A stretch of DNA of 64,000 nucleotides from Polynucleobacter alcilacus (lineage in GTDB: Bacteria; Pseudomonadota; Gammaproteobacteria; Burkholderiales; Burkholderiaceae), in the NCBI RefSeq assembly GCF_018881545.1, contig NZ_JACVQD010000001.1, positions 1-64,000 on the forward strand, written 5' to 3'. The notes below the pieces were generated by a model. It saw nothing but the letters and a program-made list of their open reading frames with translations, had not been told where the DNA came from and ran no database searches. Shown here one piece after another: positions 41,140-50,402 of this stretch. Numbering within the stretch: the first letter of the stretch is position 1; every line of letters starts with the position of its first letter. Both the position numbers and the translations under genes were made by a program.

Positions 41140-43113
41140 ATGGAACCATTAAAGCAAGAAAACCGCATTTTTAACCCACCTGCAGACTTTATCAAGGGGG
41201 CCGCCATTCCAGGAATGGATGCCTATAACAAGTTATGCGCTGAGGCTAATAATGACTATGACGGTTTTTGGGGTCGCCTTGCGAAAGAAAATCTGTATTG
41301 GAAAAAACCCTTCACTACAGTGTTAGATGAATCTAAAGCGCCTTTTTATAAATGGTTTGAAGATGGCACAACAAATGCTTCCTATATCTGCTTAGACCGC
41401 CAGGTTGAAAATGGCTTAGGTGATAAGACAGCGATTATTTTTGAGGCTGACGACAGCCTAGTCACTACAGTGACTTACAAAGAGTTGCTGGAGCGCGTTT
41501 GCAAAATGGCAAATGCACTGCGCAAGATGGGTATCAAGTCTGGTGACCGTGTCATTATTTATATGTCAATGTCCGTTGAAGGCATTATTGCAATGCAAGC
41601 TTGTGCCCGTATCGGGGCTACTCACTCTGTTGTGTTTGGCGGTTTCTCTGCTAAATCATTGCAAGAACGGATTGTTGACGTTGGTGCAGTTGCGGTCATT
41701 ACCGCAGATGAACAATTTCGTGGTGGTAAGGAGTTGCCACTTAAAGTGATTGTTGATGAAGCGCTTGCTTTGGGTGAATGTGAAAAAGTAAAAAACGTGA
41801 TTGTGTATAAGCGTACCGGCCGAACTATTCCAATGGTGGCAGGTCGCGATTCTTGGATGCATGACGTCGTTGCCAATGAGCCTGCGACTTGTGAGCCAGA
41901 ATGGGTCAGCGCAGAGCATCCACTATTTGTTCTCTATACATCGGGCTCAACCGGAAAGCCTAAGGGTGTTCAGCACTCTACAGGCGGTTACTTGTTGTGG
42001 ACGATTTTGACCATGAAGTGGACCTTTGATATTAAGCCCAGCGATGTATTTTGGTGTACTGCTGATATTGGCTGGGTAACAGGACACTCGTATATTACGT
42101 ATGGCCCTCTCGCGGTGGGTGCTACGCAGATTGTGTTTGAGGGCGTTCCAACTTATCCCAATGCGGGCCGCTTCTGGCAGATGATCCAAAAACACAAGGC
42201 AACTATTTTCTACACCGCCCCAACAGCGATTCGTTCCTTGATCAAAGCATCCAGTAACGACCAAGCTATTCATCCTCAGAGTTATGATTTATCCTCTTTG
42301 CGCCTCTTGGGCTCAGTCGGCGAACCGATTAATCCCGAAGCTTGGATGTGGTACTACGAGAACGTTGGTGGCTCACGTTGCCCAATCGTGGATACCTTCT
42401 GGCAGACAGAAACTGGTGGTCACATGATTTCACCATTACCAGGTGCCACCCCAATGATTCCTGGTTCATGTACATTGCCATTGCCAGGCATCATGGCAGC
42501 GATTGTGGATGAAGTTGGTCACGATGTACCGAATGGGCATGGCGGTATTTTAGTTGTCAAGCGTCCATGGCCTTCTATGATTCGGAATATTTGGGGTGAT
42601 CCAGACCGTTTTGTGAAGTCTTACTTCCCAGAAGAGCTGGGCGGCACTTTGTATCTAGCGGGTGATGGCGCAATCCGGAATAAGGAGACTGGTTACTTCA
42701 CGATTACGGGACGTATCGATGACGTCTTGAATGTTTCTGGTCACCGGATGGGAACGATGGAAATCGAGTCTTGTTTAGTTGCTAATCCATTGGTTGCTGA
42801 AGCAGCAGTGGTTGGCCGTCCCGATGAATTGACTGGTGAAGCGATTTGTGTGTTTGTGGTTCTGAAAGGCGGACGCCCAACTGGAGATCAGGCCAAAATG
42901 ATTGCCACAGAGTTGCGTAACTGGGTAGGTAAAGAGATTGGCCCCATTGCTAAGCCAAAAGATGTGCGCTTTGGTGATAACTTGCCGAAGACGCGTTCAG
43001 GCAAGATCATGCGCCGTCTCTTGCGTGTAATTGCTAAAGGTGAGGAAATTACTCAAGACACCTCTACCCTTGAGAATCCAGCAATTTTGGACCAACTTAA
43101 AGAGGCTCTTTAA
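41140..43113 (+). CDS. acs: Acetyl-CoA synthetase (AMP-forming)
   Basis: At 657 residues this is full length. The signatures are [36 protein letters not shown] (P-loop), [41 protein letters not shown] and a C-terminal [14 protein letters not shown], the acetylation-controlled lysine. It makes acetyl-CoA from acetate and ATP, for growth on acetate. A GAGGG site precedes the ATG. The 207-base divergent gap to the fumarase gene contains a small GGGGTGTAAACCCC inverted repeat. tRNA-Ser(GGA) follows. Confidence 0.96.
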   Translation: MEPLKQENRIFNPPADFIKGAAIPGMDAYNKLCAEANNDYDGFWGRLAKENLYWKKPFTTVLDESKAPFYKWFEDGTTNASYICLDRQVENGLGDKTAIIFEADDSLVTTVTYKELLERVCKMANALRKMGIKSGDRVIIYMSMSVEGIIAMQACARIGATHSVVFGGFSAKSLQERIVDVGAVAVITADEQFRGGKELPLKVIVDEALALGECEKVKNVIVYKRTGRTIPMVAGRDSWMHDVVANEPATCEPEWVSAEHPLFVLYTSGSTGKPKGVQHSTGGYLLWTILTMKWTFDIKPSDVFWCTADIGWVTGHSYITYGPLAVGATQIVFEGVPTYPNAGRFWQMIQKHKATIFYTAPTAIRSLIKASSNDQAIHPQSYDLSSLRLLGSVGEPINPEAWMWYYENVGGSRCPIVDTFWQTETGGHMISPLPGATPMIPGSCTLPLPGIMAAIVDEVGHDVPNGHGGILVVKRPWPSMIRNIWGDPDRFVKSYFPEELGGTLYLAGDGAIRNKETGYFTITGRIDDVLNVSGHRMGTMEIESCLVANPLVAEAAVVGRPDELTGEAICVFVVLKGGRPTGDQAKMIATELRNWVGKEIGPIAKPKDVRFGDNLPKTRSGKIMRRLLRVIAKGEEITQDTSTLENPAILDQLKEAL

Positions 43114-43144
43114 GCACTTCTAAGGAAATCCCTTGCGGAAAACG

Positions 43145-43150
43145 TATAAT
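43145..43150 (+). promoter_or_regulatory. -10 box of tRNA-Ser(GGA)
   Basis: A consensus TATAAT lies 10 bases before the tRNA 5' end. No good -35 element is evident. Confidence 0.5.
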
Positions 43151-43160
43151 CAGCGGTTCC

Positions 43161-43251
43161 GGAAGGGTGGATGAGCGGTTTAAGTCACACGCCTGGAAAG
43201 CGTGCGTAGGTTAATAGCCTACCGCGGGTTCGAATCCCGCCTCTTCCGCCA
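43161..43251 (+). tRNA. tRNA-Ser (anticodon GGA)
   Basis: The acceptor strands GGAAGGG and CTCTTCC pair with one G-U, followed by discriminator G and an encoded CCA. Anticodon arm CACGC-CTGGAAA-GCGTG gives GGA, reading UCC/UCU. A long variable arm (GTAGGTTAATAGCCTAC) and GGTTCGAATCC T-arm show a class II tRNA. Length 91. Confidence 0.97.
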
Positions 43252-43259
43252 AGTAGTCT

Positions 43260-43284
43260 AAAACCACCTTCGGGTGGTTTTTTA
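43260..43284 (+). terminator. Rho-independent terminator after tRNA-Ser(GGA)
   Basis: AACCACC (43262-43268), TTCG loop, GGTGGTT (43273-43279) and a run of six T. The UUCG tetraloop makes it a strong terminator. Confidence 0.9.
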
Positions 43285-43346
43285 TTGAGACTTTCTCGTA
43301 AGATGTTAGCGATGAATACCTACAACAATAAACAGATGGAGAGAAT

Positions 43347-43652
43347 ATGATTTTTGCAATTTTATTAATGGATCGTCCTGGTACAGCAGATTTGCGGATT
43401 CAGGTTCGACCTGAGCATCGTGCTTATCTTGCGAAATTATCTGATCGTATGGCTTTTGCTGGACCGCTGACTTCTGAAGATGGCCAAACAACGGTTGGCA
43501 GCTTATTGGCAATGGATTTTCCCAGTAGGGCAGATTTAGATGCTTGGCTACAGGATGAGCCATTCACTAAAGCCGGTGTCTATGAGAAACCCATCATTCA
43601 TGTTTTTAATAATAAGTGGGCGCAAAAGGCTGGATTTCCACCAGTGGAATAA
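43347..43652 (+). CDS. YciI family protein
   Basis: This 101-residue ferredoxin-like-fold protein is of the YciI family: FAILLMDRPGTADLRIQVRPEHRAYL, DRMAFAGPLTSEDG, FPSRADLDAWLQDEPFTKAGVYE. A conserved His (RPEHRAYL) and Asp match the proposed active site. Family members are small dimeric enzymes or detoxifying factors of mostly unknown substrate. Monocistronic by spacing, with GGAGAG before the ATG. Confidence 0.92.
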   Translation: MIFAILLMDRPGTADLRIQVRPEHRAYLAKLSDRMAFAGPLTSEDGQTTVGSLLAMDFPSRADLDAWLQDEPFTKAGVYEKPIIHVFNNKWAQKAGFPPVE

Positions 43653-43712
43653 AACCGTCAGTTAAGCAGGGTTGTTACTTTTGGTATATCATCTGATGAT
43701 ATATTATGAGGA

Positions 43713-43781
43713 ATGCGAAAACGTGGGATTGTGACTCTTTTGGATCTTCATCAAGAGGTCATAGATCAGGATGATGGTTAA
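43713..43781 (+). pseudogene. Detached N-terminal part of the TumE-type toxin frame, ended by an in-frame TAA
   Basis: A 22-codon frame (MRKRGIVTLLDLHQEVIDQDDG) stops at TAA 43779-43781. It is in the same frame as the toxin gene whose GTG starts at 43785. Read through the stop, it gives LHQEVIDQDDG-x-WVKIEAWEVP, which resembles the intact start of TumE/DUF6516 proteins (a basic helix, then DG and W, then strand). A single base change from TAT or TAC would explain the stop. Confidence 0.55.
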
Positions 43782-43784
43782 TGG

Positions 43785-44069
43785 GTGAAGATTGAGGCTT
43801 GGGAAGTGCCAGCTAGTGATGCCATACCTCACGGGGTGCGCTATTCATTAACTTTACATATCCCAAGGGGTTTAAGAATTCTGGGTTACGACAATGCTCA
43901 TGCAGTGCAGATGAAATCGGGTTACTCCGGTAGAAAATTGACGTACGCTCACAAGCATCGAAGTGCTAATGATCCAGGGGTACGATATGAGTTTAAAGAT
44001 GCGTACCAACCATTAGATGATTTTTTTGCGGATGTCGATAAGGCCTTAAAAACGGACAAAGAAATATGA
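43785..44069 (+). CDS. TumE/DUF6516-type toxin, N-terminally interrupted
   Basis: The remaining open part starts at a GTG three bases after an in-frame TAA. Its 94 residues show the family core KIEAWEVPASDAIPHGVRYSLTLHIPRGLRILGYDNAHAVQMKSGY, HKHRSAND and a C-terminal DDFFADVDKALK. TumE family proteins are ribonuclease-like toxins paired with an HTH antitoxin, here the gene that overlaps by ATGA. The AGGA box is 13 bases from the GTG, so translation might depend on reinitiation after the upstream 22-codon frame. Whether the toxin is active, attenuated or dead cannot be told from sequence. Confidence 0.7.
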   Translation: MKIEAWEVPASDAIPHGVRYSLTLHIPRGLRILGYDNAHAVQMKSGYSGRKLTYAHKHRSANDPGVRYEFKDAYQPLDDFFADVDKALKTDKEI

Positions 44070-44416
44070 AGGTTATCAAAATAGGGATTGCGTCACAAAA
44101 AGATATTCGGGCGCGCGTTTTGGCTATTGCTAAGGGCGATCTGAAGCCGAAGGCAAGTGATCCAAAGATTTGGTTTACTTCAATGCGCTCCTTGGCACAG
44201 GTCTTGAGTGATGAAAACAGGGCCTTGTTGCATGTCATTAGAGCGTCGAAGCCAGTATCGATTTCTGAGTTAGCAGAACTTACTGGAAGAAAGCAGGGGA
44301 ACTTATCCCGCACATTAAAAACAATGTCAAATTATGGTTTGGTCAAAATGCTACAGGAAGCGAGGGCTTTAAGGCCTGTAGCCTGTGGTGATCGTTATGA
44401 AATAACACTTCATTAA
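44066..44416 (+). CDS. TumA-like HTH antitoxin/transcriptional regulator
   Basis: This 116-residue protein has a MarR/ArsR-like winged helix: SDENRALLHVIRASKPVSISELAELTGRKQGNLSRTLKTMSNYGLVKM (about 50-97). This resembles the HVO_A0114-type regulators that accompany TumE/DUF6516 toxins. The ATG overlaps the toxin stop. It is expected to bind the toxin and repress the operon. The toxin-first order is usual for this system. Confidence 0.82.
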   Translation: MKVIKIGIASQKDIRARVLAIAKGDLKPKASDPKIWFTSMRSLAQVLSDENRALLHVIRASKPVSISELAELTGRKQGNLSRTLKTMSNYGLVKMLQEARALRPVACGDRYEITLH

Positions 44417-44574
44417 TTAAGCCTTTAAATCCATCTGCATCTTGGGTAAAGCCCCCATACCCACAGAAAAGCGTATTAAAGGAAATGGGAAGCATTGACT
44501 TTGCTGATATTTACCAAATTGTACAAATCGAGACTTCCCTTAACCTGAAATCAATAATCCAGTAGACTTCGGGT

Positions 44575-44799
44575 ATGAATTCACCAAAATTACGACTCAC
44601 TTTATCTCTAGCGACCTTTTCGGTCCTTTCCCTGGCTGGCTGTGGCTCCATTGAGTCCGCTGCCCAAGAAGATTGCACCTCAATCGGTTGGCAGATTGGG
44701 AGTAAAGGGTATGAAGACTGCTATAGAGCTAGGTTGTATGAGCGTAAGCTAGATTATTCCAATCCACCCGGCGATAGACCTAGACCTTCAATGATTTAA
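44575..44799 (+). CDS. Small putative lipoprotein
   Basis: This 74-residue protein has a lipoprotein signal peptide (LTLSLATFSVLSLAGC, lipobox LAGC). The mature part is about 52 residues with two more cysteines (QEDCTSIGW, YEDCYRARL) and a charged tail. It resembles small Burkholderiales lipoproteins of unknown function. A hairpin about 60 bases downstream may terminate it. Confidence 0.7.
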   Translation: MNSPKLRLTLSLATFSVLSLAGCGSIESAAQEDCTSIGWQIGSKGYEDCYRARLYERKLDYSNPPGDRPRPSMI

Positions 44800-44857
44800 T
44801 AGGGTAAACCCTAGTCCCTATTCCCTTGAGCGCCGTCAAGGACTTCAAGGTAAAAAT

Positions 44858-44890
44858 AACCCAAAATTAGCCTTGATTTTGGGGTTTCTT
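44858..44890 (+). terminator. Probable hairpin terminator after the small lipoprotein gene
   Basis: AACCCAAAAT (44858-44867) pairs with ATTTTGGGGTT (44876-44886, one extra G), followed by TTCTTG. The remaining 120 bases to the fdsGB start hold no riboswitch that I recognise. Confidence 0.55.
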
Positions 44891-45012
44891 GTATACAGCA
44901 CAGTAGTGCATTAGCGCTTATATTAGTGTTCCCAATCTAAAGCATTGAACTTCATTTTCAGCACATAAAAACACGCATTGATATTGCGATTAGAAATTCG
45001 AGACCATCTACT

Positions 45013-46815
45013 ATGAATCACCCCAAGCCCTCAGGAGAAATCACCGCAGTTGCCGTTGCTACTGCAGATGATTTAAGGGAGACTATTCGCCGTAAGAGCA
45101 AGCTGAAAGGTCGTCAAGCTGACGATGCTTCTTTGGTAGAAGTACGACAGCTAATTGGTGATGCGCCACACCGTCGTGACTTATTAATTGAAAATCTTCA
45201 CAAACTAAATGATGAGTATCGTGCTTTGCATGACCGCCATTTAGTAGCCTTGGCAAAAGAAATGAATTTACCGATGGCTGAAGTGTATGAGGTAGCTACT
45301 TTCTATCACCATTTCGAAGTAGTACGTGGCAATGACCCCGTTGCAGATATAACTATTCGTGTGTGTGATGGCATCGCTTGTGAGTTGGCCGGCGCACAAA
45401 ATCTATTGGCAAAGCTGCCAGCTATTCTGGGTAATCCGAAAGTCAAAGTGATTGCAGCGCCATGCGTCGGTCGCTGTGAACAAGCTCCAGTAGCCGTGGT
45501 TCACCAGTACCCAGTTCTTTTTGCTACCACTGATAAGGTAGCAGCAGCAGTGAAAAATGATTTGACGATTCAGCCTCTGGCTAAAGATGATGGGCTGTTT
45601 GATCCTGCCGCATTAGTAGAGCAGAGTATTTCACCTCAAGGCTTGCACCAAGCAGTTTCTCCTGACTATGTTGGTTACGCTGCATATCGTACTCAAGGCG
45701 GATACGCTCTTGCAAAAGAAATTATCGATGGCAAGCATGACGCTGAAAGCATCATCAAAGTGATGGAAAGTTCTGGCTTACGTGGACTAGGTGGTGCCGG
45801 TTTTCCAGCGGGTCGCAAGTGGCGTATCGTCAAAGATCAGGTGGCGCCAAAACTCATGGCGGTCAATATTGATGAAGGTGAGCCTGGCACATTTAAAGAT
45901 CGTACTTATTTAGAGCGCGATCCACATCGCTTTCTGGAAGGTTTATTAATTGCTGCCCACGTAGTAGGGATTGATGCATGTTATATCTACCTGCGCGATG
46001 AATATCACGGTTGTCGTGAGCTCTTAGAGCTTGAGTTGGCCAAGCTGAAGGCTAATCCCCCTTTCAAATTACCTACTATTGAACTACGTCGTGGCGCCGG
46101 TGCCTATATCTGCGGTGAAGAATCTGCCATGATTGAAAGTATTGAAGGTAAGCGTGGTGAGCCGCGTATGCGTCCGCCTTACATTGCACAAGTGGGCTTG
46201 TTTGGAAGGCCAACGCTTGAGCATAACTTTGAGACCCTTTATTGGGTACGCGATATTGTTCAGCGTGGTCCAGAGTGGTTTAGTTCTTTTGGCAGACACG
46301 AGCGTAAAGGTTTGCGGAGCTTTAGCGTGAGTGGGCGCGTCAAGGAGCCGGGTGTGAAATTGGCCCCAGCAGGCATTACGATTCAAGAATTGATTGATGA
46401 ATATTGTGGTGGTATGCAAGAGGGTTACCAGTTCTACGGCTATTTACCTGGCGGCGCTTCGGGCGGTATCTTGCCAGCCACCATGAATGACATTCCATTG
46501 GATTTCGATACCCTGCAACCCTACGGTTGCTTTATTGGATCTGCAGCGGTGATGGTATTTAGTGATAAAGATAAAGCCCGTGATATGGCGCTTAATGTGA
46601 TGCATTTCTTTGAGCATGAAAGCTGTGGTCAATGTACTCCCTGTCGTGTTGGCACTGGTAAAGCTGCAAAATTAATGCAAGCCCAATCTTGGGATCAAGA
46701 TACCTTAGAAGACTTGGCAACCGTCATGGTGGATGCCTCTATTTGTGGTCTAGGTCAGGCGGCACCCAATCCAATTCGTTGTATTCATAAATATTTCCCG
46801 AATGAAGTTGCATAA
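45013..46815 (+). CDS. fdsB: NAD-dependent formate dehydrogenase, fused gamma-beta (FdsG-FdsB) subunit
   Basis: At 600 residues this joins two proteins that are often separate. Residues about 30-180 are NuoE/FdsG-like with the four [2Fe-2S] cysteines C118, C123, C151 and C155. Residues about 220-595 are NuoF/FdsB-like, with GLRGLGGAGFPAGRKW (FMN/NAD site), GAGAYICGEESAMIESIEG, and SCGQCTPCRVGTGK plus a later Cys for the [4Fe-4S] cluster. It passes electrons from FdsA to NAD+. fdsA follows after 39 bases. Confidence 0.92.
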   Translation: MNHPKPSGEITAVAVATADDLRETIRRKSKLKGRQADDASLVEVRQLIGDAPHRRDLLIENLHKLNDEYRALHDRHLVALAKEMNLPMAEVYEVATFYHHFEVVRGNDPVADITIRVCDGIACELAGAQNLLAKLPAILGNPKVKVIAAPCVGRCEQAPVAVVHQYPVLFATTDKVAAAVKNDLTIQPLAKDDGLFDPAALVEQSISPQGLHQAVSPDYVGYAAYRTQGGYALAKEIIDGKHDAESIIKVMESSGLRGLGGAGFPAGRKWRIVKDQVAPKLMAVNIDEGEPGTFKDRTYLERDPHRFLEGLLIAAHVVGIDACYIYLRDEYHGCRELLELELAKLKANPPFKLPTIELRRGAGAYICGEESAMIESIEGKRGEPRMRPPYIAQVGLFGRPTLEHNFETLYWVRDIVQRGPEWFSSFGRHERKGLRSFSVSGRVKEPGVKLAPAGITIQELIDEYCGGMQEGYQFYGYLPGGASGGILPATMNDIPLDFDTLQPYGCFIGSAAVMVFSDKDKARDMALNVMHFFEHESCGQCTPCRVGTGKAAKLMQAQSWDQDTLEDLATVMVDASICGLGQAAPNPIRCIHKYFPNEVA

Positions 46816-46854
46816 GGAAGTCGCTTAAAGAGATTAGGGAAGAACGAGACAAAC

Positions 46855-49749
46855 ATGAACGCACCAACCAATCCTCAAGAACTCGAATTACAAACAGTCG
46901 AATTCAAGTTAGACGGCAAGACGATTGTTTCCTATGAAGGCGAAACTATTCTGAAGGCTGCTAAGCGCCACGGTATTGATATTCCCCATTTATGTTTTAA
47001 AGATGGTTACCGAGCAGATGGTAATTGCCGAGCTTGCGTTGTAGAAATTAATGGCGAACGGACCTTGGCCCCGAGCTGCTGCAGAAGTGCCACCCCTGGT
47101 ATGGAGGTCAAAGCCAATAGCGAGCGCGCTGTAAAGAGCCAGAAATTAGTGCTGGAGATGCTCCTTTCCGATATGCCCGATGAAGGCTTTAAGTGGGTGG
47201 GTGATAGCAAAGAAGAAGAACTCAAACAGCAGCATGGTGAACTGAGTATCTGGGCTACTCGAATGAATGTCAGTGTTCGTCCAGAACTCAAAGCACTCCG
47301 TCGCGAAAAAGTGGCAAACGATGTCTCCCATCCTGCGATGGCAGTAAATCTAGATGCCTGTATTCAGTGCAACCGGTGTGTGCGCGCTTGTCGTGAAGAG
47401 CAAGTGAATGATGTGATTGGCTATGCCATGCGCGGCTCTCATAGTGAAATTGTGTTTGATTTGAATGATCCAATGGGTGATAGCACCTGCGTTGCTTGCG
47501 GTGAGTGTGTGCAAGCCTGCCCAACTGGTGCCTTGATGCCTAAAGGTTTAATTGGTTCGCAAACGGTTGATCGTAAAGTGGATTCTGTTTGCCCATTCTG
47601 CGGAGTAGGTTGCCAAATTACCTACAACGTCAAAGATGAAAAGATTGTGAGTGTTGAGGGTCGTGATGGGCCTGCTAACCATAATCGCCTCTGCGTTAAA
47701 GGTCGTTTTGGTATGGATTACATCCATAACCCGCAGCGCTTGACCAAGCCATTGATTCGTAAGTCTGGCATCCCGAAAGATGAGACCGCAATCCAGAATC
47801 CCCAAGACTGGTCAAATATCTTCCGTGAAGCAACTTGGGAAGAGGCTTTGGAAGTTGCTGGCGGTGGCTTGAAGAAACTCAAAGACCAGCATGGTTTAAA
47901 AGTTTTGGCTGGCTTTGGTTCTGCCAAAGGAAGTAATGAAGAAGCGTATTTATTTCAGAAATTAGTACGTGTAGGTTTTGGTAATAACAACGTTGACCAT
48001 TGCACCCGCCTTTGTCATGCATCTTCGGTTGCAGCATTGCTTGAGGGTGTGGGCTCTGGTGCGGTTAGTAATCAGGTAAATGACGTAGAACACTCCAGTA
48101 TGATTTTCTTAATTGGATCAAATCCCACTGCCAATCATCCGGTGGCTGCTACTTGGTTCAAGAACGCTGCTAAGCGTGGCGCCAAAATTGTGTTGTGTGA
48201 TCCTCGCATGACGGAGATTAGCAAACATGCTTGGCGCACGCTGCAGTTCAAACCAGATACTGATGTGGCTATGCTTAATGCCTTGATCTATACGATCATT
48301 GAAGAGGGTTTAGTAGATCAAGATTTCATCAAGAGCCGGGCTAATAACTTTGAGGCATTAAAAGAAAATATCAAAGGCTATAGCCCTGAAGCCATGGCAC
48401 CAATCTGCGGTATTCCTCCTGAGACTTTGCGTGAAGTGGCTAGAGAGTTTGCGACTACTAAATCAGCCATGGTTTTATGGGGCATGGGTATTAGCCAACA
48501 CGTTCATGGTACTGATAATGCGCGCTGCTTAATTGCCTTAGTAAGCATCACAGGTCAAATTGGTAAACCTGGTTCAGGCCTGCATCCGCTGCGTGGTCAA
48601 AACAATGTGCAGGGTGCCAGTGATGCTGGCTTGATTCCCATGATGTTCCCAAATTATCAGCGCGTAGATCAAGATGCTGCACATGAATGGTTTGAAAACT
48701 TTTGGGATAGTAAGCTAGATAAAAAGCCTGGCTATACCGTAGTAGAAATCATGCACAAGATCACTGCGCCTGATAGTGATCCCGATAAGATTCGTGGTAT
48801 GTACATTGAGGGTGAGAACCCAGCGATGAGTGATCCCGATTTAAATCATGCCCGTCATGCGCTAGCTTCATTGGAGCATTTAGTTGTTCAAGATATCTTT
48901 ATGACTGAAACTGCGCTCTTAGCAGATGTGGTTTTACCAGCAAGCGCTTGGCCAGAAAAAGTTGGTACTGCTAGCAATACGGATCGTATGGTGCAAATGG
49001 GTAAGAAAGCGATTGACCCTCCAGGAGATGCAAAACCGGACTTGTGGATCATCCAGGAGATTGCTAAGCGAATGGGTCTCAATTGGAACTACCAGGGTCC
49101 GGATGATGGAGTAGCGGAAGTCTACGATGAAATGCGTCAAGCGATGCACGGTGCAATTAACGGTATCACTTGGGAGCGCCTAGAAAAAGAATCTAGCGTA
49201 ACGTATCCATGCCTATCTGCAGAAGATCCCGGCCGTCCAATTGTGTTCGATGATCACTTTCCAACGATTGATGGAAAAGTGAAGTTGGTACCAGCCGATA
49301 TCATTCCTGCGAATGAAAGACCGGATGCTGAGTACCCATTTGTTCTGATTACTGGTCGTCAATTAGAGCATTGGCATACTGGCAGTATGACGCGTCGCGC
49401 AACCGTACTGGATGCGATTGAACCCATGGCGACAGTTTCCATGAATGGTGAAGACATGACTGAGCTTGGCGTCACTGCTGGCGATGTGATTACGGTGCAA
49501 TCTCGTCGCGGTGAGGTGGGTATTCATGTCCGTAGGGATGATGGCACTCCCCGAGGTGTGATCTTTATTCCGTTTGCTTACTATGAAGCAGCAGCCAACC
49601 TCATCACTAATCCTGCCTTAGATCCGTTTGGCAAAATTCCGGAATTTAAGTATTGCGCAGTCAAGCTTGCCAAGGGTGGAGAGGTGGCTAAGGTGATGGG
49701 ATATGGTACTAATGATCCAGGCAGAAAGGTAATTGCCGCTGTATCTTAA
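46855..49749 (+). CDS. fdsA: NAD-dependent formate dehydrogenase alpha (catalytic) subunit
   Basis: At 964 residues this is the full-length Fds type. It has an N-terminal [2Fe-2S] domain (CFKDGYRADGNCRACVVE), two ferredoxin [4Fe-4S] motifs (CIQCNRCVRAC, CVACGECVQACP) and a fourth cluster (CPFCGVGC...LCVKG). The molybdenum bis-MGD domain has the metal-ligand Cys in DHCTRLCHASS. No selenocysteine codon is involved. It oxidises formate to CO2 in the cytoplasm. The accessory genes fdsC and fdsD, usual in this operon, are not downstream; a terminator follows at once. Confidence 0.95.
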   Translation: MNAPTNPQELELQTVEFKLDGKTIVSYEGETILKAAKRHGIDIPHLCFKDGYRADGNCRACVVEINGERTLAPSCCRSATPGMEVKANSERAVKSQKLVLEMLLSDMPDEGFKWVGDSKEEELKQQHGELSIWATRMNVSVRPELKALRREKVANDVSHPAMAVNLDACIQCNRCVRACREEQVNDVIGYAMRGSHSEIVFDLNDPMGDSTCVACGECVQACPTGALMPKGLIGSQTVDRKVDSVCPFCGVGCQITYNVKDEKIVSVEGRDGPANHNRLCVKGRFGMDYIHNPQRLTKPLIRKSGIPKDETAIQNPQDWSNIFREATWEEALEVAGGGLKKLKDQHGLKVLAGFGSAKGSNEEAYLFQKLVRVGFGNNNVDHCTRLCHASSVAALLEGVGSGAVSNQVNDVEHSSMIFLIGSNPTANHPVAATWFKNAAKRGAKIVLCDPRMTEISKHAWRTLQFKPDTDVAMLNALIYTIIEEGLVDQDFIKSRANNFEALKENIKGYSPEAMAPICGIPPETLREVAREFATTKSAMVLWGMGISQHVHGTDNARCLIALVSITGQIGKPGSGLHPLRGQNNVQGASDAGLIPMMFPNYQRVDQDAAHEWFENFWDSKLDKKPGYTVVEIMHKITAPDSDPDKIRGMYIEGENPAMSDPDLNHARHALASLEHLVVQDIFMTETALLADVVLPASAWPEKVGTASNTDRMVQMGKKAIDPPGDAKPDLWIIQEIAKRMGLNWNYQGPDDGVAEVYDEMRQAMHGAINGITWERLEKESSVTYPCLSAEDPGRPIVFDDHFPTIDGKVKLVPADIIPANERPDAEYPFVLITGRQLEHWHTGSMTRRATVLDAIEPMATVSMNGEDMTELGVTAGDVITVQSRRGEVGIHVRRDDGTPRGVIFIPFAYYEAAANLITNPALDPFGKIPEFKYCAVKLAKGGEVAKVMGYGTNDPGRKVIAAVS

Positions 49750-49765
49750 TTTTTTCTGCCAAGGA

Positions 49766-49790
49766 AAAGGCCGCCTTAGGGCGGTTTTTT
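49766..49790 (+). terminator. Rho-independent terminator of the formate dehydrogenase operon
   Basis: CCGCC (49771-49775), TTAG loop, GGCGG (49780-49784) and a run of six T, 16 bases after the fdsA stop. Confidence 0.9.
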
Positions 49791-49815
49791 CTTTGGAGAA
49801 ACCCTTCCTGAGTAA

Positions 49816-49836
49816 TTACTACATTTGTAGTAAAAT
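49816..49836 (+). promoter_or_regulatory. Palindromic operator and overlapping -10 of the ParD/RelE operon
   Basis: TTACTACA-TT-TGTAGTAA (49816-49833) is a perfect 8-2-8 inverted repeat, overlapping a TAAAAT (-10-like, 49831-49836). It sits 24 bases before the antitoxin start and suits autorepression by the antitoxin dimer. Confidence 0.65.
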
Positions 49837-49856
49837 GGTAGCAACGGGAGAATTCT

Positions 49857-50084
49857 ATGGGCATGCCAGTACGAATTGATGATGATCTTTATGAATTGGC
49901 TAAGTTGGAGGCCAAAGTGGAGCATCGGACTATATCGGGACAAATCGAGTTTTGGGCAAAGGTAGGGCGGGCTGCTATTGATAATCCTGATTTACCGGTT
50001 TCTTTCATCATGGAGTCGCTAGCATCACTGGCCGAACCTCGCGAGCATTCAACCCCATTTGTTCCACGCTCTAGGAAACTTTAA
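49857..50084 (+). CDS. ParD-like antitoxin
   Basis: This 75-residue protein starts PVRIDDDLYELAKLEAKVEHRTISGQIEFWAKVGRAA, a ribbon-helix-helix arrangement seen in ParD-like antitoxins. The C-terminal part is the toxin-binding tail. It shares one base with the toxin gene (TAATG). The palindrome upstream is its probable operator. Confidence 0.82.
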   Translation: MGMPVRIDDDLYELAKLEAKVEHRTISGQIEFWAKVGRAAIDNPDLPVSFIMESLASLAEPREHSTPFVPRSRKL

Positions 50085-50362
50085 TGGCGTATGACGTTAA
50101 GCAAACGCGCCGATTCCTTAGACAATATAAAAAATTAAATGACATTGCTGCCAAAGATACAGATAAAGCTGTAGTCCAGGTAGCCACCAAACCCAAAATT
50201 GGGGAGAAAAAGAAGGGTGATTTGTCTGAATTATGGGTATTCAAGTTTAGAAGTGGCGGTCAAGTCTATTTACTTGGATATTCGATTAGAGATGGGCTCA
50301 AATTAATTTATTTAGAATCTATAGGTTCTCACGAAAACTTCTACAGAGACATCAAAAGATAA
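50084..50362 (+). CDS. RelE/ParE-superfamily toxin
   Basis: This 92-residue protein has TRRFLRQYKKLNDIAAKDTDKAVVQVATKPKIGEKKKGDLSELWVFKFRSGGQVYLLGYSI, a compact RelE/ParE fold with the basic helix pair and a C-terminal strand. It could be a ribosome-dependent mRNase or a gyrase inhibitor; the sequence does not decide. ATG overlaps the antitoxin stop. The pair lies between fdsA and nadB. Confidence 0.82.
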   Translation: MAYDVKQTRRFLRQYKKLNDIAAKDTDKAVVQVATKPKIGEKKKGDLSELWVFKFRSGGQVYLLGYSIRDGLKLIYLESIGSHENFYRDIKR

Positions 50363-50402
50363 GTTAGTGGAGAGTTCTACTAACCTTTAGAATAAACAAT
50401 TC

